In this document: positions 43,503 to 52,405 of the stretch, piece by piece
Position numbering within the stretch: the first letter of the stretch is position 1
Layout of the letters: each line of letters starts with the position of its first letter
From: Branchiostoma floridae
Lineage: Eukaryota; Chordata; Leptocardii; Amphioxiformes; Branchiostomatidae
Reading direction: 5' to 3'
NCBI RefSeq assembly: GCF_000003815.2
Contig: NC_049997.1
Span: 1 to 64,000, forward strand
Length of the DNA stretch: 64,000 nucleotides
The notes under the pieces: generated by a model
Seen by the model: only the letters and a program-made list of their open reading frames with translations
What the model was told of the DNA's origin: nothing
Databases searched by the model: none
Translations under genes and position numbers: made by a program

Positions 43503-45227
43503 CTGGAACAAAGACAGACAAGAGTTCGGAGACCTTGTATCTCCATTAAAACAGCCTGATTATGCAAATGACTTCCACATCTAAATAAACTATGCCTGGT
43601 TATACACACCTTTAACTAACTTACACAGGTCACAATGCCAACAGTCCAATCTTTTACTAGTTAGTTAAGAATTATAGCACTATTGCAATAATCTAAGACC
43701 CTATTTACATAATTGGCACCTGGCCAGCGGCCATAAACTACACATGTAGCATGTATTTGAGTCCTGTAATGGATTTTCCTCATTAATCATGCAAATTAAG
43801 TTCTAATTTACATAAGTTGCAATTCTTTATGTTATTTCTATCAAAGCTAAATACATACGAAATATCATGGAAATCCGTTGTTCCTTTCTTCAGTTATTCT
43901 CCTCGGAAAATTCTGACAAAAGAGCAGCTACTGTTCCGGAGCAAGCTACTCGGGGCCCAAACCTACACATGTACAGTTTCTTTACCACATCACAACCTAC
44001 CCACCACCAAAATACCAAGATGATAGCACGTCCATGTCGAAAGATACAGAAATCGGACGTTTTGCTGCAGTACCGAGGTCAAATACCAGGAGGCTAAAAT
44101 TGACAATATTGACTTTCGTATTCCCAACCTCTATCAACTTACTAAATACATTACAATCCATCCAGCGGTTGTATCCGGAAACACAATCAGTGGTAAGACA
44201 TGATGATTGGATTGTGACCTGTGTATTATCTAAGCAAGTTAAAGGTGTATGTAACCAAGTATAGATTATGCAGATGTGAAAGTCATTTGCAAGATCAGAA
44301 TATTTCATGGAGTTTCATGGAGTTCGAAATTCTAAACGATTTGTTTTGATTGGATGGGAGCTACAATGTGGTAAAATCAATATAAGTTAGATTAAGTTTC
44401 CAACCTGAAGTGCACATGCGCAGGACGGGTGTACCAGCCCCAGCCGTACTTTCCCGGCATGATGGTGATGAAGCTGTACCTCCCCTGGGGGTCCGTGATG
44501 ACCTTACCACGGCAGAAGTTCAGCCTCCGGGTGTCCATGAAGTAACTGGGAGGGGTACGGTTGGGGGTGGGGGTGGGGTGGTGTCGATTTCAACAGAAGT
44601 TAATCCTGTTCATGTAGTACGTACTAGTAATTGAAACGGGGAGGCGGAAAACAAAAGTTCCCAGAGTGTTCATGTAGTAATTATAACGGGGAGGAGAGGG
44701 GAACAGAAGTTGAAAGAGTGTTCATGAAGTAACTGAGTTTCAAGAAGTTCAACCTCTGAGGGTTCATGTAGTGTAAGTAAGATTTGACGCAAGTTTTAAC
44801 TTGTAACAAATTCAAACGTCTGCAGTCAGTCACACACTTCCAGCCAGCACAACAAAGTCAGTCGTAATTACGTATAGAATGTACTTTTGCGTCTTTCCCT
44901 CTTATCAATTTTATTGACAGTCGCGGTTACATGGCAGACAATGAGCACGGGTTTGTATTGAAAACTTTGTATTGAAAGTTCAATTTTACATTCAGCTTAC
45001 TTTCAGTTCTTCTCATGTTATACTTGAAAATTTATGTTTTGACTCATGTTATTTCATTGTTTTGGAATCTCAAATGGACTCCAGGAAGACTAGATTTTAC
45101 GTAACGTCTAACGGAGATCGAAACAAACAAACAAACAAACAAACAAACAAACTCACTGTCCACTCGAGTCGGCCTGCCAAACCTCCAGGGTTGCCCCGGT
45201 AATCACGGAACACGTGGTGTCCCTCAC
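43286..45227 (-). CDS. Intradiol ring-cleavage dioxygenase-like gene, 5' incomplete
   Basis: Three minus-strand exons: 45227-45157, 44545-44405 and 43502-43286, with phase-matched GT-AG introns (phase 2 at both internal junctions). The joined product reads VRDTTCSVITGATLEVWQAD, then SSGHYF, ITDPQGRYSFITIMPGKY, RPAHVHF and APGRRTLVTQMYFSGD, ending AEWDIVLN and stop. This order is diagnostic of the intradiol (catechol/protocatechuate) dioxygenase fold. The four Fe(III) ligands expected for the family can be placed: Tyr in GHY, Tyr in PGKY (or the nearby WYTRP) and both His of AHVH. Such enzymes open catechol rings between the hydroxyls. The N-terminal third is not found; it may lie beyond the MITE at 45301-45690 or in the 46005 gap. 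Substrate and localisation unknown. Confidence 0.85.
44405..44545 (-). CDS. Dioxygenase-like, central exon with His ligands
   Basis: Acceptor CGTACCCCTCCCAG and donor GTTGGA on the minus strand; 141 nt. Reads YFMDTRRLNFCRGKVITDPQ, GRYSFITIMPGKYGWGWYTR and PAHVHF. Contains the second Tyr ligand and both His ligands. Confidence 0.88.
45121..45153. repeat. (CAAA)n microsatellite
   Basis: About eight CAAA units starting a few bases past the dioxygenase exon's donor. Confidence 0.95.
45157..45227 (-). CDS. Dioxygenase-like, upstream exon
   Basis: The minus-strand acceptor is a poly-C tract ending CTCAG; donor GTGAGT after ...AGTGGACA. 71 nt, phase 0 in, phase 2 out. Reads VRDTTCSVITGATLEVWQAD then SSG; LEVWQAD is the family signature preceding the first Tyr ligand. 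Confidence 0.85.
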
Positions 45228-45300
45228 CTGAGGGGGGGGGGGGGGTAGTGTCTGGGTTTGAATCTGAGTGGATTATCTGGATGTAATCCAGCAGCTTTTA

Positions 45301-45690
45301 GGCCATGTTGATTTGATTAAATGGATGACATCCACGAGCGCATCATTTTTCGTCCCTTTCGGAACACGATAAAAAGGGTTTCACCATGCTTTGAATCATA
45401 TAAAGCATCTGCGAAAGGAGCAAATACATGCCGTAGATTATAAAAAATATAGATCAGAAAACATAACTTACATTAATGTCAACGTCAATTCCAAGGTCAA
45501 AGAAGAAGAAAACAAAAATGAAGAATCTATTATTAGGTATTCAATACTTTGTGTCATTTGTTCAATCTTTTAGCCCAGTTAGAATTCATAATGAAGCCAC
45601 CTTTTTGGGGCCAAACATTTTTATTCGCACGCTCGCATCAGTTTTGAGATTCCGAGAGAATGTCATCCATATAATCAAATAAACATGGCC
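45301..45690. mobile_element. 390-bp MITE, TA target duplication
   Basis: GGCCATGTTGATTTGATTAA and ATGGATGACATCC at the left are mirrored by GGATGACAT-like TGTCATCCATATAATCAAAT and AAACATGGCC at the right. Flanked by TA at 45299-45300 and 45691-45692. This is the only complete copy; fragments are at 25985, 27570, 29873 and 33180. Inserted in the dioxygenase gene just upstream of its first recognised exon. Confidence 0.85.
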
Positions 45691-45849
45691 TACTGTCTGT
45701 AGCTAGAGTTTAGGTGACAATAGAGACAGTTTTACCCTCAAGTATCAATATAACTTGGAGCGAGGCAACACGGTTAACGCACTGTCCTTGTTACTGTACT
45801 TGCTCAACTTTACACGTAGGCACTGAAACGACTAGAGGGGCGAGTAGAA

Positions 45850-45965
45850 CAGAAATAAACACTAATACATATATAATATATATTCTCCCGAGAATCGAAC
45901 CCGGGCCGTCAGATCACAAACCTAGCAGCACAACCAATTTGACCAAAAGCCTAACAGGCATTTGG
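45850..45965 (-). repeat. Possible tRNA-derived SINE head
   Basis: The minus strand has CCCGGGTTCGATTCTCGGGA, a strong B box in a T-arm-like hairpin, preceded by TTGGTTGTGCTGCTAGG, which is A-box-like. The acceptor stem does not close, so it is not called as a tRNA. Confidence 0.4.
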
Positions 45966-46004
45966 CATAGTCGGCTGGCGCTACTTGAACCCCCACTGTT
46001 ACAC

Positions 46005-46104
46005 NNNNNNNNNNNNNNNNNNNNNNNNNNNNNNNNNNNNNNNNNNNNNNNNNNNNNNNNNNNNNNNNNNNNNNNNNNNNNNNNNNNNNNNNNNNNNNNN
46101 NNNN
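46005..46104. other. Assembly gap, 100 N (size unknown)
   Basis: Exactly 100 N, upstream of the dioxygenase fragment; its missing first exons could be here. Confidence 0.99.
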
Positions 46105-46274
46105 AACATCATCATTTAGTAGTACTTATTTATACGACAGATAGATCCCCAATGGAACATTTTGCATTTAGGATAGTCCCCGAAAATGCTATGTTTTGAT
46201 TCAAAAGCCAAAACCCAACAACAACAAAGACTAGGTAAGTTAGGCTTATTCACCAACCCCTTAAGGGCCTAATT

Positions 46275-46690
46275 ATATTTCAGCCATACATAGTATGGTG
46301 AAATATGTTGTATTCGTAATGTTTCTTTCTTTCTTTCTTTCTTTCTCCTGTCAAATCTTCAAAGTGATTCATCTCCGCCGTTCCTGGACCGAATGACCTG
46401 AAATTTGGCACAGGGGTAGAATAGGCTAATACCTAGATGTGTTTTTCTCAGTTTTTTCATATCTGCCTCTAAAATGATTTTATTGAGGTTTAAAGGTCAT
46501 GTTTTGACCAAAACGGTATATTTTGGCCCCCTGTACCCTGGTCGTACAATGGAGTGGCCTGAAATTTGGTGTAAATAGGCATTAGATAGTTGGTAAAATG
46601 ATCCAAGTAAAATTTCTGGCATAAACTACTTTAAAATGCTTAATTTCAGCACTTTTCTGAGGGTAAATTGGCTTTCTTTTGGCCTCCTGC
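46275..46690 (+). repeat. Dispersed repeat, family also at 8930-9405
   Basis: A (TTTC)n run at 46321-46346, then CTCCTGTCAAATCTTC, ATGACCTGAAATTTGGCACA and CCCTGGTCGTACAATGG in the same order as the other copy. Non-coding. Confidence 0.5.
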
Positions 46691-46699
46691 CGTGCATGA

Positions 46700-48525
46700 A
46701 CTCCAGTGACCCCAATAACTCCAGCCCTGGGCGACAGGTGACAGGTGTCTGTCTGCTAATTAATTGAATTTTGCCGCCAGCCAATCAGCGAAGAGAAAGA
46801 AACACTTCGTCGGCAATTGGTATCAAAGCAACCAATGACACAACACTTCTCAAGCAAACCGCGAATTTCCAAAACTGAAGCTGATTGGCTAATATTGTCA
46901 CTCGTATATGTAGACGCAACCATTCATGTTTAGGAGGATTTGGAAATCTATGTTACTTAATAAAAGGTACTGCAAAGAATATAAGAAGAGAATATGTACA
47001 TTGTTTTGAAACATATTTATCATACAGTAACACAATGATAGATATACGGAATGAAACCTTCAGGTCTGACATATTTTTACAGAGCTTCTTGAACATTCCA
47101 ACCCAGCTACTTGGACTCGTCCTGCGTCACATGTATGCAAGATTGTGTTGCGTGAACTAGACGGCAAGCGCAGCTTCGGAGTTCCTCGAATTTTCTGCGC
47201 TTTTTTACGTCAGTTTCTACCCAATTTTGGTTGTCATCGGTGGCAGAACATCATAAGGTAAGAAATGGCTATCCTTCCATTGTCCACTCCGTTGTTATTG
47301 TACTTTGAAAGGTGTTTTCGTTTGTGAAATTCGTCAGTACGTCCTTGGTACGTGCAAAACCGCGGGCAAGTGCTAACGAGCACTGGCGCGCTGTCGTCAT
47401 TGTGTAAACCTCTCCGTTTGCTGTCAAAAACAATTGACAAAAAAAATATTCCTAGACGTTACTTGCGTCTTTCCATATTTCTGTTGAATAATGATTTACT
47501 TGCGAGTTTGTTTATTTCCGTGGAAACATCTCTTAACTCTTACGTTTTGATGTAGTCAGGACGATTAGGTGCCGTCCTTCGGATTATGTGTAAATAATTT
47601 TCACGTAAAATTACGAGCAGCTATACTTGCAAACTCTGCTCCAATAATTTCACACGAGATGTTATGGTGTTTTGTGCATAATTCTGTTTGTTGACGGTAA
47701 CTGAATATTTTATTTTGGTCGTGAGGACGTCCACATATTTTTCTGTGGGGAGGGGGGGCAAATAGTTTCACAAGTTTAACCGAATAATAATTTTTCGTTC
47801 GTTCATTATATGCTGCTTACTGCATGGTTGATGTAAGAAGTGAAATGCCGTACACATATCTATGCCATGTTTTGGGGCATTTAGCAAAACTGCAAGCAAG
47901 AATGTTATACTTTGCCACCAATGTTGGTTGGTTGAAGTTGGTTTGTGAAACCTATGTTATTCCAGCCCATAGTTATGCCAGGGGTCATCATAGCCATAAT
48001 TTGTTTCATGTTGAATGTTGTATACTATAAACCTGACACTGGCACAGTGTGGTCGTCTTTGAGTCAGTGCACACTTGTAACATAAATGGCGCTGTTGTTA
48101 CAATAAGCCATTTGCACAAAAGCCCTCTCACACAGAGATCAGAACGCATGTGCGGCAAGCCGGCAACAGAAATTCTACTTTGTAGATAATATGTGAAAGG
48201 TAAGGTCGCTGTTTGCGTGGACTTAATGTTGCAGTAGCGGGAAAATGGATTGTTTGTATAGCGCCATCCCACAACTAAAATGCATTCACAGTACTGTACT
48301 TACATAGTCATACTGTAATGGAAAAGCCACCTCCTCTATAAACCACCAGTCAGTACCATTTACTGGTTACTCGGCAACGGTTCTACAAATGGACAGAAAA
48401 GTCTGCTTTTGATTTTGACAGTGCTAGCATGCTCAACTCTCACTGATCTAACCATATCTATACTTTGAATAATGCAGCACAGTATACTTTTCTACCATGG
48501 TGTTATACAGTACATTGTATGGACT
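46700..48525. other. Intergenic region left of the Helentron
   Basis: No supported coding exon. A consensus donor AAGGTAAGAA at 47257-47266 could end a 5' UTR exon spliced to the acceptor at 49073, but nothing else supports this. GCGGGAAAATGGATTGTTTG near 48235 echoes the 2441 MITE family. Confidence 0.35.
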
Positions 48526-48527
48526 CC

Positions 48528-48752
48528 AATGGAGAAATGAATGAATGCAAACTAAAATAAAATTGTCTTGTAAGTATTCATGTTTCTCCACTGTATCAAG
48601 TATCTCAAACATTTTACTGTGGTATTGAGACATGGAGAAATGAATGAATGCGAACTAAAATAAAATAAAATTGTGTCTTGTACATATTCATGTTTCTTCA
48701 CCATTATTATAACGAGTACCTCAAACATGTCATTGTGGTACTGAGACAATAT
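48528..48752. repeat. Two-copy tandem repeat, about 110 bp
   Basis: GGAGAAATGAATGAATGC, ACTAAAATAAAATTG, TATTCATGTTTCT and CTCAAACAT...TGTGGTA followed by CTGAGACA occur twice (48528-48635 and 48636-48752) with indels. Confidence 0.7.
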
Positions 48753-49078
48753 GATACTGAGAGTAGCGAAGTGGTCACCATGAAAACTGTGAACATAAAA
48801 CCACCATTTAGTTTCTGTATTTACAGTATTACCCAGAATTTTTGTCGCCCGCACATGTGTACTCTAATAGAGGGTAAGCAAAACTCCATTTCAAGCATAC
48901 TGGTTATATTTTTCATCTTTTTTTTCAGTCAACCATCATATGATATGCAACCTTTATTTTTTTTTCTTTAAAGTTGAAGGCTTCATAATTGTTGACCCAA
49001 TGTCTAGTAACTAAATATAAGTACTAATGTCTCAAAGAACTGCTGCTACACTCTCATATTTGTAATATTTCAGGAGGA

Positions 49079-49880
49079 ATGCCACGTCGACGTAAGAATA
49101 AGACTTCTGCTGAATTGATGAGGCTGAATGCCTGGAAGGGACAACAGGAAACAAAGACAGCTGGTAAGCAGGAATTGGAGGTAAGACTAAGAGGGCAGAA
49201 GCCAGCTGATGAGCAGGAAGTGGAGGTAAGAGGTCAGGTGCCAGCTAATGAGCAGGAAGTGGAGGTAAGAGGACAGGAGCCAGCTAATGAGCAGGAAGTG
49301 GAGGTAAGAGGACAGGAGCCAGCTAATGAACAGGAAATAGAAGTAGCAGGACAGGACCTAGATGACAAGCAGCAATTACAGGTAACTGGGCTGGAGCCAG
49401 CTGATCCAAAGGAAGTAGAGGTAACAGGGGAGTGGAAGGATAGCGAGTTCACATTCAATCCCTTCACACAAAATGATCAATTGCAACTAGCAGGCCAGTT
49501 GAACCTTTCTGTTCATCGATATCTCAATATTCAGGAAAGGAATGTTCCTTTGGAGGCACCAATCAGTCCCATCAGAATTATTGGGGATGGTAATTGTTTC
49601 TATAGAGCTATTAGTTACCTTATCTGTGGCACCCAAGAGTATCATGATGTATTAAGGCAGCTTACAGTAGAATATATGTCAACATTGTCTGAAGATGTTT
49701 ACAGGCCTTGGTTGGCATTCGAGCACCCTGAAAAAACCATGGACCAGTACCTGTCTCGTGATGGTCGAAGCATGCAGAATCGTCATCCAGCAGATCTTGA
49801 AACATGGGCCACACAAGTAGAAATAAATGCGATGTCTACACTACTGGGAAGACGCATCTTTGTGTACGTGTACGGTAAAG
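49079..49880 (+). CDS. Helentron part 1: OTU-like cysteine protease
   Basis: ATG at 49079 in GGAGGAATGCC. Residues about 20-115 are imperfect 14-residue acidic repeats (EVEVRGQEPANEQ). From about 160 an OTU domain: GDGNCFYRAISYLICGTQEY with Asp170 and Cys173 as expected catalytic residues. The frame runs off at 49891, and the domain continues in another frame with the catalytic-His region NGNHFDVV (His codon 49983-49985), so a one-base shift lies near 49875. OTU domains are known in some animal Helitrons; their role is unclear, perhaps deubiquitination or polyprotein cutting. Confidence 0.8.
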
Positions 49881-51440
49881 CATGGCTATAAGTGGGAATG
49901 GATGAAGCACCCATGGTGTGAGAGTAATACAAGCATGTTAGATGGTAGAAATGCTATATACATGCAACATACGAATGGTAACCATTTTGATGTTGTCACA
50001 GCAACAGTTTTCAACAAAAGACAGACAAGGAGTATGTCACGGCGCCACAGAGAGGAAACTACAGAAGCCTCACAAGTTGCCTGCATCAAGAGAAAGACTG
50101 TGCTGAATGCCAATAATGATGACGACGACCGGAAAAGGGTCAGACGAGACCGAGAAAGGAAACGGTACCAGGAGGATCCGGAATATGCCAAGGCCCAACG
50201 GGATGGAAAGAAGACTCGATATAGCACAGATAAACAGCACGCCCAGGAGAAGCGCGAAAGGGAACGGGAGCGAGCACTGGAGCGCTATTACACTGATGAT
50301 GACTATGCCAAGCAGAAGCGCGAAAGGGAACAGGAGCGAGCGCTGGAGCGCTATCACACTGATGATGACTATGCCAAGCAGAAGCGCGAAAGGGAGCAGG
50401 AGCGCTATCACACTGATGATGACTATGCCCAGCAGAAGCGCGAAAGGGAGCAGGAGCGCTATCACACTGATGATGACTATGCCCAGCAGAAGCGCGAAAG
50501 GGAGCAGGGGCGAGCGCTGGAGCGCTATCACACTGATGATGACTATGCCCAGCAGAAAAAAAGAAATGTGCAGATTAACAGACAGAAGAAGCAGAATTTA
50601 GCAGATGTCAATAAGGACATTGAACAGTTCCAGATGGAATGCAAAGAGGGACCAGAATATGTTTGCACTGTATGTCACAGGCTTTTGTTTCGCAATCAAG
50701 TCGTAATCTGTCATCGTGATGGTAAAAAATCAAGGTATGTTCGGGCTGTTAAGCACTGTCTTACAGGTACGTATGTACATCAATGCAACGTGGACTGCAG
50801 CCCACATGCGTGTCCCATAGCTAAGTCATCTAGGGGCAAAGAGTGGATATGTCACTGTTGTCATAGGCACATGATAGATAAAAAGACAATTCCATACGAG
50901 GCTCAGAGTAATAAGATGAAGCTCCCAGAAATACCCCCTGAGCTGAAAAGTCTCAATACTCTGGAGTCCCAACTGATAGCCAAGAGAATACCATTCATGA
51001 AAGTTGCAGCTCTCCCGAAAGGGGGTCAGAAAGGTGTTGTTGGCCCAGTAGTGTGTGTCCCAGCAGATGTGAGTGAAACACATGCAATCCTTCCCAGAAT
51101 GCCTTCAGAAGCTCAGTTAATCAAGGTGAAACTTAAGAGGAAGCTACAGTACAGTGGGCATCACATGTATAGACAAATCAGTCCATTGAAGGTTGATGTT
51201 GCTTTGAAGTATCTTGTTGAAAATAATGAACATTACAGCGGTACGTCTATCGATGCAGACTGGGCTACTTCTTGGAATGAAGAAGGAGGCCTTGTTGAAC
51301 CATCTGATGCTGAACAAGGAGGGAATGGCGCCTTAGAAGTTCATACAGCTCCTGAGCACCGCAAGTCTGTCACTGAAGAGGGGGATCATATGGAAGGGCC
51401 AACTAGGAATGATATGGAAGATGATGAAACAGACAACTAG
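49870..51440 (+). CDS. Helentron part 2: OTU end, charged repeats, Cys/His region
   Basis: Starts inside the OTU domain (frame shifted against part 1). Then a run of near-identical units, RYHTDDDYAQQKREREQ with an optional ERALE insert, at about 50230-50560, probably helical and highly charged. A Cys/His cluster follows (CTVCHR, CH, CNVDC, C, CHCCH at about 50660-50870), then LESQLIAKRIPFMKV and a PKGGQKGVVG block typical of the segment before the Helitron N-domain. Ends at a premature TAG created by the 34-bp duplication at 51401-51468. Confidence 0.75.
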
Positions 51441-51468
51441 GAATGATATGGAAGATGATGAAACAGAC
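51401..51468. repeat. Exact 34-bp tandem duplication (frame-breaking)
   Basis: AACTAGGAATGATATGGAAG plus ATGATGAAACAGAC occurs twice in succession without mismatch (51401-51434 and 51435-51468). As 34 is not a multiple of three, the second copy ends part 2 with an in-frame TAG and moves the following part to another frame. Confidence 0.95.
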
Positions 51469-52405
51469 AACGTTATTCGACAGGTAAATGAGGAAGAAGC
51501 CATGGAAGTAGCAGCTCTTAGTGAGGAAGAAACTGTGGAAGAAGCAGCTCTGAGCAAGGAAGAAACCATGGAAGAAGCAGCTCTGAGCAAGGAAGAAACT
51601 GTGGAAGAAGCAGCTCTGAGCGAGGAAGAAACCATGGAAGAAGCAGCTCTGAGTGAGGAAGAAACTGTGGAAGAAGCAGCTCTGAGCAAGGAAGAAACTG
51701 TGGAAGAAGCAGCTCTGAGCGAGGAAGAAACCATGGAAGAAGCAGCTCTGAGCAAGGAAGAAACTGTGGAAGAAGCAACTCTGAGCGAGGAAGAAACCAT
51801 GGAAGAAGCAGCTCTGAGCGAGGAAGAGGAACTAGACAGCCGCTTGCGGGGACTGCCACATGACACTTGCCTCCAGCCAGTAGATATAGGACAGGATTTT
51901 CTTGACCACCACGATGAACGCGTCATGTGTGTGGCTCCAGGAGAGGGGAGCAAACCAATTTCTGTGTTCCAGGAGGTTGGGGGAGAGGCAATGTCCTTCC
52001 CTGTTCAATTCCCTACTGGAAAGTTTTCTTTTAATGTTGATCGTGATGTACGTATTACGCCCAGCAAGTACTTCAAGGCACGCCTTATGGGTGCAGATAC
52101 GCGGTTTGCAAGCGACACTAACTACATATTCTTTGCACAATACGTAACAGAGTTGCGCTTCATACAGTCGAATATTTCCATATCTATGCGCAAAGGTTCG
52201 CCGACGACAAGTGGCGGCCGTAAAATATCTGCTGGTATGTTGTCAAACAAAGAGGACTTACAGGCTATACTTAAGTCAGATGAAGGCTATCGCTTCCTTC
52301 AGCCAGTCAGGGGTACTCCGCAGTTCTGGGACAAGGCGCTAAATGAATTGTATGCAATGATAAGACAGCTGGGAATTCCCACGTGGTTTGCTACGTTTTC
52401 TGCTG
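51436..52405 (+). CDS. Helentron part 3: Glu-rich repeats and Helitron N-domain
   Basis: About ten 33-nt units encode EEETMEEAALS-type acidic repeats (51510-51830), then a conserved segment PISVFQEVGGEAMSFPVQFP, RITPSKYFKARLMGADTRFA and LGIPTWFATFSAAL, matching the Helitron-like N region (Helitron_like_N). The frame is lost near 52405, just where RWPE of the next frame should follow, implying a small indel. Confidence 0.8.

Noticed and set aside
45714-45830. Upstream exon of the dioxygenase on the minus strand
   Set aside because: Splice-like borders exist, but the required phase-0 exit frame contains a stop just before the donor.
46885-47160. 91-codon ORF starting MANIVTRICRRN
   Set aside because: No family motif, no splice or promoter context, A+T-rich; likely chance.
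50070-50531. Minus-strand hydrophobic ORF of 153 codons
   Set aside because: Antisense of the RYHTDDDY repeats; the apparent membrane segments are a composition artefact.
51333-51953. Minus-strand Ser/Leu-rich ORFs of 206 and 113 codons
   Set aside because: Antisense of the in-frame Glu-rich repeats of the Helentron.
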